64,000 bases of DNA. It comes from Ahaetulla prasina (taxonomy: Eukaryota > Chordata > Lepidosauria > Squamata > Colubridae). Below are positions 55,310 to 64,000 of this stretch, piece after piece (positions within the stretch are counted from its first letter, which is position 1; each line of letters opens with the position of its first letter). The notes under the pieces are model-generated. The model was not told the DNA's origin, searched no databases, and worked only from the letters and a program-made list of their open reading frames with translations. The translations under genes were made by a program, and so were the position numbers. The stretch lies in NCBI RefSeq assembly GCF_028640845.1, contig NC_080539.1, forward strand, positions 107,410,554 through 107,474,553, in the 5' to 3' direction.

Positions 55310-55865
55310 CAGAACGAAACACCTTGCCGACAAAGACCACCTGAAAACTGAATTACACACTCTCACAAACGTATTGATCTCGAAACACAATTACCAACCT
55401 AATCCAAAGAGAGACATCCCCAAGAACCAAGACACAGAACAAGACAAGAGCATCGTCCTCCTCCCATACATCAAAGGCACCACAGATATAAATCAGCAAA
55501 ATTCTCCACAAACACAACATCAAGACAGGCTTCAGCACAGACCAAAAAATAGCCAACATCTTAAGAAACCCCAAAGACAAGATCCATCTAGAAAACCAAG
55601 GAGTCTATGAAATACCATGCAAAATCTGCCCAGCCACATACATTAGACAAACTAATAGAGAATAAATGCACGCATCGCAGTACACAAGAACGCAGTCAGA
55701 AAAGGGAAAAAAAACCTCCTCCCTTTTCCAGCATCTTAAAACCACAGGACATGAAATTGATTTTGAAGGAACCAAACTAATCTCCAAAACTGAACACTAC
55801 AACAAGAGAATAATTATGGAGACCATTGAAATAGAGAAACACCCCTACAACATGAACAAACAATG
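55310..55865 (+). pseudogene. Penelope-like ORF C-terminus (linker and GIY-YIG), broken
   Basis: First frame 55293-55610: HLKTELHTLTNVLISKHNYQ, ENQDTEQDKSIVLLPYIKGT-like run. After a frame change: RNPKDKIHLENQGVYEIPCK, then ICPATYIRQTNRE stop, then SEKGKKTSSLFQHLKTTGHE and RIIMETIEIEKHPYNMNKQ. The VYEIPC..C...YIGQT pattern is the GIY-YIG core; here Gly of YIGQT is Arg and a stop follows, so it is inactive. The RT domain is missing through 5' truncation. Confidence 0.85.
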
Positions 55866-56572
55866 ATAACTCCCGCCTACCAGACATCTGAAAACTAGCC
55901 CTAGTCAACAAACGAGTCCCAGCCATGAAAACTGACACTGGACCCAGGATAACACATGATGCCACCACCACCAATCACCCTCACCAGATTCAAACCCAAA
56001 CCCATCCCACAGACCAAATACAACCACCATCCAGAAGCCAGACCACATTGGCACCACAGCTTCTGCCCCCCACCCTCCGATCTCCACACAAAGCAAACTG
56101 ACACACACTATGAACACATGACAAGACCTCAGACTCGGAGCCAAACCAAAACCTGGGATGTTGCATCACAGCCATCTACTCTAGACACTACATCACAAGA
56201 CTCAAGAAGTCACAACACTAAAGCTCAGGATGTTACAACACAACTAACCACCCAGGATGTTACAGCACAAGACTCAGGATGTCACAATACCAGAGCTCAG
56301 GATGTTATCACACAGCCCATTACCCAGGTCATCATAACACAGAAGGCTAAGGGGCACACAACTAGGACCACACCCACACAGGATGCTACGAAACAGCTGA
56401 CTAATCTGCAAACATCAATTCCACCAACCAATCAAGATGTAACAACACAGCCAACCAACCTGCTTACAGAAACAAAGCCAGCACTCCGAACCTCCCCACC
56501 AGTATTTATAGAGAGACGGCAGCTCCAACCAGACTTTGCTCACACAAGCACAAAGCCGTAAGCACCAGCCTG

Positions 56573-56604
56573 AAGATGACGAGTGAGACCTCGTCGAAAC
56601 GTCA
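56573..56604 (+). ncRNA. Hammerhead-ribozyme-like motif, second Penelope copy
   Basis: CTGAAGA, extra T, stem II GACGAG/CTCGTC with loop TGAGAC, then GAAAC and GTC. Stem II is a fully paired 6-bp helix differing by compensating changes from the copies at 38072 (GACGAA/TTCGTC) and on the minus strand near 61902-61944 (GACAAA/TTTGTC). The extra T after CUGANGA is shared with 38072. Confidence 0.5.
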
Positions 56605-56689
56605 CCAAGATACTCTCAACCTTACATGGGAAAAGACCCGAATACGCCAAGACCTACATACCTATACCCGTGAAAATCTACAAATAATA

Positions 56690-56740
<51 letters not shown>

Positions 56741-56745
56741 GTATA
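56690..56745. repeat. (TATATG)n-type microsatellite
   Basis: Runs of atatgtatatgtat after the Penelope terminus. Confidence 0.95.
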
Positions 56746-57204
56746 TAAAATAAAAAATGTGAAAGAAGAGCCAAAAACAAAGGGAAAAGAAAGTAAATAA
56801 GAATGATTTACTGTGATAGTAAATATATATTAGAGTATAAGCTTAGCTTAGTTATGGCCATAAAGAAAACAGAAAGAGAAAAGTCCTATAAATAGATTAA
56901 TTTGGTTACAAAGACTCTTCAAAGGCATCAAAATCATTTGCAAAGTCCTTCTCTTGGTCCACTATCAGAAACTTCCTTCGCATATCAGTTGGGGAAAGAA
57001 TCTGTAAAACTAATCTGGCTACTGAGATGAGATTTAATAAGCTAAATAATAATAACAGTAGTTTGTTTATACTTTACTGATGCTTATTATACTGTAGCTG
57101 TCTGGTTCAGATGGATAAAGCTATTTTATAGAATTCCTGCAAGAAATAACTCAAATGTTTTGAGTAAAACAGTAGAATCTATTTTATTTTGAAGAGTTTG
57201 TTGT
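56746..57204. other. Intron, nothing recognised
   Basis: AT-rich intron between the Penelope copy and the MITE. Confidence 0.45.
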
Positions 57205-57212
57205 GTGTAGAG

Positions 57213-57349
57213 CAGTGGTGGGATTCATGTAATTTAACAACCGGTTCTCTGACCTAATGATTTCTTCCAACAACCAGTTTGCCAAACTGCTCAGATAGTT
57301 AACAACCGGTTCTCCCGAAGTGGTGCGAACGGGCTGAATCCCACCACTG
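57213..57349. mobile_element. hAT-type MITE with perfect 8-bp TSD, 137 bp
   Basis: TIRs cagtggtgggattc and gaatcccaccactg are exactly complementary; flanked exactly by gtgtagag (57205-57212 and 57350-57357). Internal aacaaccggttctc appears twice. Confidence 0.95.
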
Positions 57350-57572
57350 GTGTAGAGTAACTAGGTTTAATTTACCAAGATGATTTGAGCCATTGCTTAA
57401 GATTTCTTGATAGATGTTTATTAGCAGTTGTATTAAACTTTGTAATACACTAACCTATAATATATGATAAATAATGGCTGAGAAATAGAAGGACAATACT
57501 AGTATCTAAGCACTGAAGAATATTATTTGAGAGAGTGGTTTCCATTTAGGTCCTCAAGAGATTTTTCCTTAC

Positions 57573-57711
57573 CAGTTGTATGGCTTCATTGGCACGAGCT
57601 TTAGCATCTTTAGAAATTGCATCCGCTTCATCAATATGATCCTTGATATTGCTGTAAGCCTTAAAAGCTATTGTTGCATTGAAGGAGAGGTTTTTAGCTT
57701 CATCAAGGATT
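57573..57711 (-). CDS. LAMA2: LAMA2 internal exon (coiled-coil domain)
   Basis: 139 bases: one base completing the split Gly codon, then 46 codons (residues 95-140). Sequence begins ILDEAKNLSFNATIAFK and contains AYSNIKDHIDEAD and ANEAIQL, matching the alpha-2 chain very closely. NLS and NAT are two adjacent N-glycosylation sequons. Acceptor cctaacag, donor gtaagg; exits in phase 0. The apparent reading through the donor (VRKNLLRT) is intron and is excluded. Confidence 0.94.
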
Positions 57712-58280
57712 CTGTTAGGAAAAACATATATATTCAACTTCTAAAAATTCAAGGGGGAATTTCAGATGCTAATTCTAGACCTATATGTATTAATGTCTTT
57801 TTGCACATAGGTATTCCCTACAGGACTCGGGCAGATTTTCTTTTGTGTAGACATGCACAGATTTTCAATTTACAGGTTGCTTCTAGCCGGGAAAAGAAAA
57901 CAGCAACAAAACAAAACAAACCTGACATGATTGAAATTAGGCCATAGAACAAGAATACTGCAATGTCACAACATGAAACACTCATCTAATGCTAAAGATC
58001 ATTGACTGTACACTCCAAAGGTCGAAGGATTTAATTTTGTTGGAAATTCTTTCCCTCTCTTATTTTTTTCTTTCTATTTATCAAAAACTAAAGTCAGTCT
58101 ATTTCTTTGGGAAGAGTGGGACATTGCCATCTTACCTTGGGAAAGCTTACCCAATCATGATAATGGAGTTTCAGGATACCTGTTTAATTAAACATTAAAA
58201 AGGAGAAAATGTTTCCTCTATTTTCCCAGCTACCAAATTCTAGAGTCAATGAAAGTGAAATAACAATCTTGTCAACTTAC
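57712..58280. other. Short intron, nothing recognised
   Basis: 569-base intron between two coiled-coil exons, free of recognisable transposons. Confidence 0.6.
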
Positions 58281-58444
58281 CCATCCAAAATAGCAGATGA
58301 ATCGTTCAGCTGGGCAGCATGGGCTTCTGCCTGCAGTACCTTTTCTGGAAGCTTCTTATTTTTGATATTTCCAGACAGATTATCTATTTTATCTTTTAGC
58401 TCAACTGACAGTGGGCCTATTTCGTTCTTAATATTATCTATGTT
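58281..58444 (-). CDS. LAMA2: LAMA2 internal exon (coiled-coil domain)
   Basis: 164 bases, entering in phase 0 and leaving two bases (GG) that the next exon completes to Gly. Encodes residues 40-93: NIDNIKNEIGPL, then the highly conserved block QAEAHAAQLNDSSAILDG. That block, with the following ILDEAKN, is diagnostic of laminin alpha-2 domain I/II. Heptad spacing indicates coiled coil; NLSG is a possible N-glycosylation site. Acceptor ttcttag and donor gtaagt are canonical. An open frame of unrelated peptide on the plus strand here is a shadow. Confidence 0.93.
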
Positions 58445-59386
58445 CTAAGAAGCAGAAAAAAAAAAGAAGCATGTTTAAGTAACCGAGCATTTAAGCACTG
58501 AAATTATAGCCCCTTGTAACAAGATTATTTTCCTATTATACTGAAATGAATCAATGAGTTTTATCCTCCATTAAATAAATGTTGACACCTATAGTTTAGA
58601 TTTCTTAGTTTTAAGATTCTACCTGCTTGGTCTCAAAGCTGAACTGAACTTTTACAGACCTCTTGACTACACAGACTTAACTAATCAGATCTTATCAGAA
58701 TACAAAGTAGGATTTGTTAATTAATACAAAACTGTTATTTCATCAGCACTCTCACCTCAGTTACATTCGAAATGATATTTCTTGGGTTTTATTTGCTTAA
58801 AGGCATAATGAAAAGTAATTTACCCAATTAGATATGAGAGGAACCCATTAGCGAAAAAGCACATTTCAACTTATGCCTTCAGCTAAAGCATGCTGTGAAA
58901 TACATTATAATTGATAAAACTGTTCTTCATGAATTTTCCAGAACCAATTCTCTATGCATAGTATTTATTTGTTTCTGATTAGAATCAGAAAGACAAACCA
59001 ATCTAACATGGAACTGTGAGAACACAGGCTGCCCTCTTTTAAGGCAGGAGGCATTTGCAAGATTGAAGGCTTTCATCAAAATATAATGAGACAAACACAA
59101 CATTGTGAGAACAGGGCAAAACAAAGAGGTTGCCTGGACATGTTTGTTCCATACTTAAAAGTAAGTCAGAAAAGGCCCTTAATGAGGACTAGCATATACA
59201 ATGAATGTGGTTAGAACATCTTCTCTCTCCAGGAAGTAAAATGAATTGATTTTTAGGGTAGATACAAAGGCTACTGTAACATCCAGTCTAAGAACAACAT
59301 AGAGCAATCCAGCCACGATCCACTTATTTACTTATTCACACCATACAGACAGAATCTTGCCAGATTTAAGCTATACTATTCTAAAC
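58445..59386. other. Intron with one copy of a local duplication
   Basis: 59145-59300 is repeated at 60145-60290 (aagtcagaaaaggccc; agaacatcttctctctc; aaaggctactgt). Otherwise nothing recognised. Confidence 0.5.
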
Positions 59387-59592
59387 CAGTAGTGAAATGC
59401 AGCCGGTTCTATCCAGCTCCGGCAAATTGGTAGTGCCAGTGGCAGGAAGTTCTGCCTACCCGCCCGGACGTCATCATGTTCCATTTTTTATGCTCTGCGC
59501 ATGCATATAAAGTCCTGCGCCTGAGCAGAGGTGTCACGTGCAAGGGCTCCCACTTGCAAACCGGCAGTAAAGATAAGTGGATTTCACCCCTG
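59387..59592. mobile_element. hAT-type MITE, 206 bp
   Basis: Ends cagtagtgaaatgcagcc and ggatttcacccctg; flanks ttctaaac and ctctaaac match 7/8. Internal ccggttctatccagctccgg and gccggcagtaa-like motifs. Confidence 0.8.
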
Positions 59593-59831
59593 CTCTAAAC
59601 CTAACAGATACACCCTGGAAGATTCTAGGGATGGGTTTCCTAAATCTCTTCCTTCTCCAAGCCAATTTTGGGCTTTGTCTCTTCTCTCATCCTCCCCCTT
59701 GGTTGTGCTTCCTCCTTCCTGGGAAACTGCCATTTCACTAGATTCCATTTCCCTGTCCGTAGAAAAGCTTGATGAAGTGCCCATGCATTTCCTCCCCTCC
59801 CCCTGAAGTTGCACTTAGAATGCGTTTAGCA
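59593..59831. other. Intron segment between two MITEs
   Basis: Pyrimidine-rich plus strand (ttcctaaatctcttccttct...). No gene recognised. Confidence 0.4.
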
Positions 59832-60076
59832 CAGAGGTGAAATCCAGCAGGTTCTGACAGGTTCTGGAGAACTGGTAGCAGAAATTTTGAGCAGTTCGGA
59901 GAACTGGCAAATACCACCTCTGGCTGGCCCCAGAGTGGGGTGGGAATGGAGATTTTGCAATATCCTTCCCCCAGGAGTGGGGAGGGAATGGAGATTTTGC
60001 AGTATCCTGCCCCTGCCATGCCCACCAAACCACACGATGTGCACCAATAGTAAAAAAAAATTGGATTTCACCACTG
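59832..60076. mobile_element. hAT-type MITE, 245 bp
   Basis: Ends cagaggtgaaatccagcagg and ggatttcaccactg; flanks gtttagca and gtttggca match 7/8. Contains a direct repeat of ggaatggagattttgca-type units (59944-60004). Confidence 0.8.
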
Positions 60077-61120
60077 GTTTGGCACGTTGAAAATCTAACT
60101 TGACCTAGTAACATTATTTCCATGTAATAAAAAGAGTAGTTGCCTTCATGGTCCCAAACTTAAATGCAAGTCAGAAAAGGCCCATAGTGAGGAATAGCAC
60201 ACACAATGAATATGATTAGAACATCTTCTCTCTCTAGGAATAAAATGAATTGACTTTTAGGGTGGGTGCAAAGGCTACTGTCAGGTCCAGTCTGCATTCT
60301 TGCCTCACTCACATCTCAAATATTCTTGGGATAATATAGCAGAATTATAAACCCATGAAACCAAATGACTGGAGCAGAACATTGGACATCATGATCAATT
60401 GCTTAAATGCTTGAGGCCAAATTAAAACATCCATAGGTGTCTACATGGAAGGACAAGTGGGAGAAATGTTGACATATATCATGAAACCAACCACGGGATT
60501 GGCATACTTTTGTCTGATGCAAGTACAAAAGTTGCGGCTTGCCTTGTGATATTTGTGAAACATACTTTTCTTCATTGAAATTTGTAGTACTGAAGAATCC
60601 CAAACATTTTTCCAATCAATGAAGGGAAGTTCATTGATTCCCTAAACAATTGGTTAGTGGCATTATCTTCAGCTTCCTTCCTCTACAAGGAAAATGCTCC
60701 CCTTTTCCAAGCATCTCAGAAGTAACAGTTGAATTACAAAATCTAATTTGCAAGGGTCATTTTTGACTGATTTGTTTTTGGTATTGAGTATCTCACATAC
60801 TCAGGAAATTAAAGCCATAAGGTTATTTTTTCACTACTGCATTAAAAAAGACAACAATTTGCAAAAATATATGCTACCGTAATTAATTACTCATATTCAA
60901 ATATAAAGGAATCCTGCCATTCAAACTTGTCATTTTAATCTTTGGAAGATATTTTTGTTTCCATTTCTCCTCTAACACATTTAGCTTGGCCATATCCTCT
61001 ATATCTCTACTACTTAGTCTATCTGAAAATAGAAATTATATTTTTTTTATTGCCTGCTGATTCTCTTTTACGTTGCACTGCATTTTAGTCTCCACCCTTA
61101 AAACATATATCACATTTTAC
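60077..61120. other. Intron with second copy of the local duplication
   Basis: 60145-60290 repeats 59145-59300. No exon or RNA gene in the remainder. Confidence 0.5.
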
Positions 61121-61237
61121 CTCCACAGCCAAATTGATTCCATTTGCAAGTTCATTAGTTTCACCAAGGATGTCATTTCCTTCTCTTAGAGTATTTTCAG
61201 TTTCCTGCCGTCCATTTTCTATAGCTTGCTTCTTTTT
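61121..61237 (-). CDS. LAMA2: LAMA2 internal exon (coiled-coil domain), first in window
   Basis: Most upstream LAMA2 exon in the window: 117 bases, phase 0 at both ends, encoding window residues 1-39 (starts KKKQAIENGRQ, ends INLAVE). Laminin alpha-2 is the alpha chain of laminin-211/221 in muscle and nerve basement membranes; this segment belongs to the rod that coils with the beta and gamma chains. Charged and heptad-like residues and the EGNDILGE stretch fit alpha-2. Splice sites on the minus strand: acceptor ...catatag at 61238-61239 side, donor gtaaaatg at 61113-61120. The next exon continues NIDNIKNE, as in the alpha-2 chain I remember. The exon before it lies beyond the window. Confidence 0.86.
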
Positions 61238-61327
61238 CTATATGAAAAATATAGAAACACATGTGATTTTACATATTAATAAAACATCACATTCCCATAA
61301 TGATGATGATAGTGATGATGTAGGTTA

Positions 61328-61376
61328 GTGTATGTATGTATGTATGTATGTATGTATGTATGTATGTATGTATGCA
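61328..61376. repeat. (TATG)n microsatellite
   Basis: About twelve TATG units adjacent to the mariner-like MITE. Confidence 0.97.
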
Positions 61377-61378
61377 TA

Positions 61379-61680
61379 CACCGTGTTTCCCCAAAAATAA
61401 GACGTCCGGGGATAATAAGTCCTTCCCCGAAAATAAACCCTCCTCCGAAAATAAGCCCTCCTGGAAACTATTTAAACGCATGTGCAGCCAGTTCCAGCCA
61501 TTTCTTGGGTTAGGGTTAAGGTTAGGGAAACAGAGCTGGAAATCAGGTAAGATGGCAAGAGGATCCCCATTTTGTTCCACACACCCCAAAATAATAAGAC
61601 CTCCCTGAAAATAAGGCCAAGAACTTATTTTGGGGTTCCAAAAAATATAAGACAGGGTCTTATTTTCGGGGAAACACAGT

Positions 61681-61681
<1 letters not shown>
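61379..61681. mobile_element. Mariner-like MITE with 25-bp TIRs, 303 bp
   Basis: Left caccgtgtttccccaaaaat(aagac) and right complement cactgtgtttccccgaaaat(aagac). Internal ccgaaaataa/ccctgaaaataagg repeats. TA precedes the left end; the right flank was overrun by a CA tract so the TSD cannot be confirmed. Confidence 0.85.
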
Positions 61682-61730
<49 letters not shown>

Positions 61731-61828
61731 TGTGTATGTATATGTGTATGTATATTTATATGTATATGTATATGAATATGAATATGAATATGTATATTAC
61801 TTGTGTGTGTGTGTGTGTGTATTTGTTT
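61682..61828. repeat. (CA)n, (TATG/TGAATA)n and (GT)n microsatellites
   Basis: CA to 61728, then TATGTG/TATGAA units, then GT at 61801-61820. Confidence 0.95.
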
Positions 61829-61829
61829 T

Positions 61830-62021
61830 CTTAGGTTTTCACAGGTGTTTGTATGTAGGTCTTTGGTTATTCGGGTTTTCTCCTGTGTAAAATTGGAAGT
61901 GTCTTGGCGACGTTTCGACAAAGTCTCATTTGTCCTGTTCAGGCTGGTGTTTACAGCTTCATGCTTCTAGGAAGCTCCTAGAAGCATGAAGCTGTAAACA
62001 CCAGCCTGAATAACCAAAGAC

Positions 62022-62026
<5 letters not shown>
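61830..62026. mobile_element. Collapsed Penelope-like palindrome
   Basis: Left arm gtaggtctttggttattcgg...ggcgacgtttcgacaaagtc is a Penelope terminus. It meets a perfect 31-bp inverted repeat (61940-61970 with 61978-62008, 7-base loop) and then the opposite terminus aataaccaaagacctacac. It looks like two head-to-head arms with one mostly deleted. Confidence 0.85.

Positions 62027-62056
<30 letters not shown>
62027..62056. repeat. (CA)n microsatellite
   Basis: About fifteen CA units between the Penelope terminus and a LINE tail. Confidence 0.96.
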
Positions 62057-62059
<3 letters not shown>

Positions 62060-62172
62060 CTTCTGTGTCCAATCACACTTGGCCAATAAAGAATTCTATT
62101 CTATTCTATTCTATTCTATTCTATTCTATTCTATTCTATTCTATTCTATTCTATTCTATTCTATTCTATTCT
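62057..62172 (+). mobile_element. CR1/L3-like 3' tail with (ATTCT)n
   Basis: ccttctgtgtccaatcacac, ttggccaataaagaattcta, then about sixteen exact ATTCT pentamers to 62172. Confidence 0.9.
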
Positions 62173-62559
62173 ATATAGAATATACATATATAGAACACAC
62201 ACACACATGCACACACACATACTGTACATACAAATGACACTTATATCCAATTTACTAGCAACGGCATTGTTTTGCATTTTGTTCATACAACAAGATTTTA
62301 ATTCTCATAGGTGGGGTACTTTTAGCTACGTCAACAAGTTGCTTGGATAAATCACCACTTGCATGCCTTCCCTGAGCTTTACTGCACTCAAGCTGTACTT
62401 CCCCAGCATATCCTCCCTGACCCAGCAGCAGCTACCCCAAGCCCCAGCATGTTTGTGCTGTGCTTCCCTGGTCACTTGTGCAGCCATTTACCTGCTTGCC
62501 AGCCTACTTGCAAGCCCCCTGGAATTTGGCAGATTCCTTACTGACTTTGGCTGTTGGAA
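62173..62559. other. Intron, nothing recognised
   Basis: Short ACAC patches at 62195-62218; otherwise unassigned. Confidence 0.4.
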
Positions 62560-62735
62560 ACAGGCAGGAAGTTGCAAGGAAGCACTTATTTAATGATCCT
62601 CACTTAATAATGGGCAACTGTAGAAATGCCATCGTTAAGTGGTACGGTCATGTGATGTTGGGTTTTACCACATCACTTAGGGATGGAAATTCCAATCCCA
62701 ATTGCTATTGTAACTCAAAGACTACCTGTACTTAG
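62560..62735. mobile_element. Truncated copy of the GTAGTCC-type MITE
   Basis: Ends gtaactcaaagactacctgta, matching the TIR of 20071-20467; the interior has cgttaagtggtacggtcatg and catcacttaggg in line with that family. Left part lost. Confidence 0.6.
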
Positions 62736-63029
62736 TATCTATCTGCAACTTCCTAAAAAAGCTGCATTTTCCTAGGAATTGTGCACTTGTCCCGCACGAC
62801 TACTGTACATCCTCATCAATCTTGAAAAGAGTGTTTAAGAAGTAGCAAACAAATGTTAAATCTGCATGGACCAATGCACGTTTTTGTCCTTAACCAGTCC
62901 TTATATGAAAATAAAGAAATGTGTGTCTTCAAGTTATAGTTTATGATAAAATGTATGACTATATAATTTTGGGAAAGTTTACCATGTTTTAGAAGATTAA
63001 ACTGAGGGATGAAATTAAAAAATAAAATT

Positions 63030-63365
63030 TCAAGTCTTCAGAAGTCAAGCTTGACTTGAAGGAGACTCAACTTTCACAAATGGCATCAACAGGGACAAAG
63101 GTGGACCTTTTCAATGGTTATTCTCCTTCTCTGGAACAACCTTCCCCTTGAAGTCCAACTAACTCAACCCTAAGCTTCAAGGAGGTCATGAAAATCTGTG
63201 TGTTTTTGCTGACCTGGCAGCTGATATGTGAGGAGGTTGTCACCTCTTACTGTGGAACATTTTATTTAATTGAACTTTCATTATGCCCTAGTTCACTAGG
63301 AATGTTGTTATTTGTTATGATGATTGCTATTCTACTCTTATTTATACATCTTTTTAATGGTTGTG
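63030..63365 (+). mobile_element. L2-like LINE fragment
   Basis: ggagactcaactttcacaaa...tggaacaaccttccccttga reads like WNNLPLEVQ with TFS.VAP-like upstream codons, the L2 RT C-terminal motif, followed by a decayed UTR. Same class as 8050-8180. Confidence 0.5.
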
Positions 63366-64000
63366 GGATATGGAGGCTATTTAGAGATGGAAGCAGCATT
63401 AGAAACCCAGAAAATTAAAAAAAAAGACCTTCTACAATGTTTCCTATTACAAAAACATTTTATCAGAAAGCTAATGATGCTAAAGGTAATTTACTTGCCA
63501 AACACAGAGGTATTTTCCTTACAGCCTGTAGATTGACAAAGCAGATGTCTATGGATGCTGATGCTCAAAGTCCCATTTCTGAACAATGTCCATTTATTTT
63601 AAGCAGCCCATACTGGTGGTTCAAGATCGAAATAGCCTTACAGACATTACCTTATTCTCAGAAATTAATTTCCAGGGAAAAATCTCTGCCTGGCCTTTCC
63701 TGCTTCTTCTCTTGTTTTTTGACTAAACCTTGATAACTTCCCAGCTTTGACCATGCCTCTGCTATATTCCTCTGATTTTTGACTAAATATTGTTAAGTGG
63801 TCCATTCTGGGATTCCCTAGAAATTGGACACAATTATCTCTGGACTGAATTGCATTTAATTAGATATGAATACAGTACTGGACAATTTGAAAGCGACTTG
63901 GAAGAACTGCTCTGGATATAATTCAGGCTTCCAAATTACTTTAAGACAGGCATTAAAGATACATTTTTTAAATGTTTCAATTTATTAAAGCAGTAATATC
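63366..64000. other. Intron or flank, nothing recognised
   Basis: AT-rich sequence to the window edge; the upstream LAMA2 exons are expected further along. Confidence 0.45.

Larger units (their letters stand above)
54885..56690 (+). mobile_element. Penelope-like element with inverted terminal arms
   Basis: Left arm 54885-55310 is the reverse complement of about 56230-56665: for example gcatcctgtgtgggtgtggt versus accacacccacacaggatgc, and tctctataaatattggtggg versus cccaccagtatttatagaga. Between the arms lies the 3' part of a Penelope ORF (55310-55865) and a long CA-rich 3' UTR. Such an inverted truncated copy beside a longer copy is a known Penelope insertion form. Ends in ccaagacctacatacctata and a TATG-like microsatellite. 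Confidence 0.88.

Noticed and set aside
55956..56561. 201-codon plus-strand ORF rich in Thr, Gln, Pro
   Set aside because: It covers the CA-rich 3' UTR and right arm of the Penelope-like element; repeats of ACCACAGGATGT-like units account for the composition and no motif is recognised.
1..64000. CRISPR array, prophage or bacterial operon
   Set aside because: Intron-exon structure, SINEs, LINEs and vertebrate laminin exons show a vertebrate nuclear genome; no regularly spaced repeats with unique spacers were seen.

Overview
The window is vertebrate nuclear DNA, most likely from a snake. It is AT-rich, gene-poor and loaded with squamate retroelements: two CR1 groups, L2-like LINE pieces, L1, Penelope-like elements, a Sauria-type SINE and hAT/mariner MITEs. 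Several CR1/L3-like copies end in (ATTCT)n tails, the pattern described for snake CR1/L3 LINEs that seed microsatellites. The only host gene I can support is laminin alpha-2 (LAMA2), on the minus strand.

LAMA2: fourteen ordinary exons plus one 6-base microexon run from 61121-61237 (upstream) to 899-1040 (downstream). Together they are 1,997 coding bases, 665 full codons plus 2 bases, and every intron phase closes without a frameshift. In protein order they give the C-terminal part of the alpha-chain coiled coil (domains I/II; window residues 1-328), all of LG1 (about 329-516) and most of LG2 (about 517-665). I estimate this is roughly residues 1,800-2,460 of a ~3,100-residue chain. The 5' and 3' parts of the gene lie outside the window. 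Two splice features stand out: the microexon at 24971-24976 and a GC-AG intron after exon 15026-15159.

Repeats: the 22.2-kb intron 30110-52349 holds most large insertions. At 30303-38290 a 5'-truncated CR1 with a 415-codon open RT frame was split by a Penelope-like element in its (AT)n tract, and that element was itself split by a near full-length L1 (32017-37624, ORF1 open, ORF2 broken). At 41410-45173 a 3.76-kb segment bounded by terminal inverted repeats and TA duplications contains a GC-rich ~1-kb imperfect palindrome. Further Penelope-like copies lie at 51711-52190, 54885-56690 and 61830-62026; their terminal repeats carry hammerhead-ribozyme-like motifs. Small MITEs with 8-bp target duplications are scattered throughout.

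No new multi-gene system is evident. The points most worth a second look are the microexon, the GC-AG intron, the GC palindrome element and the hammerhead-like Penelope termini. All family names come from recognising sequence by eye, and no database search was run.
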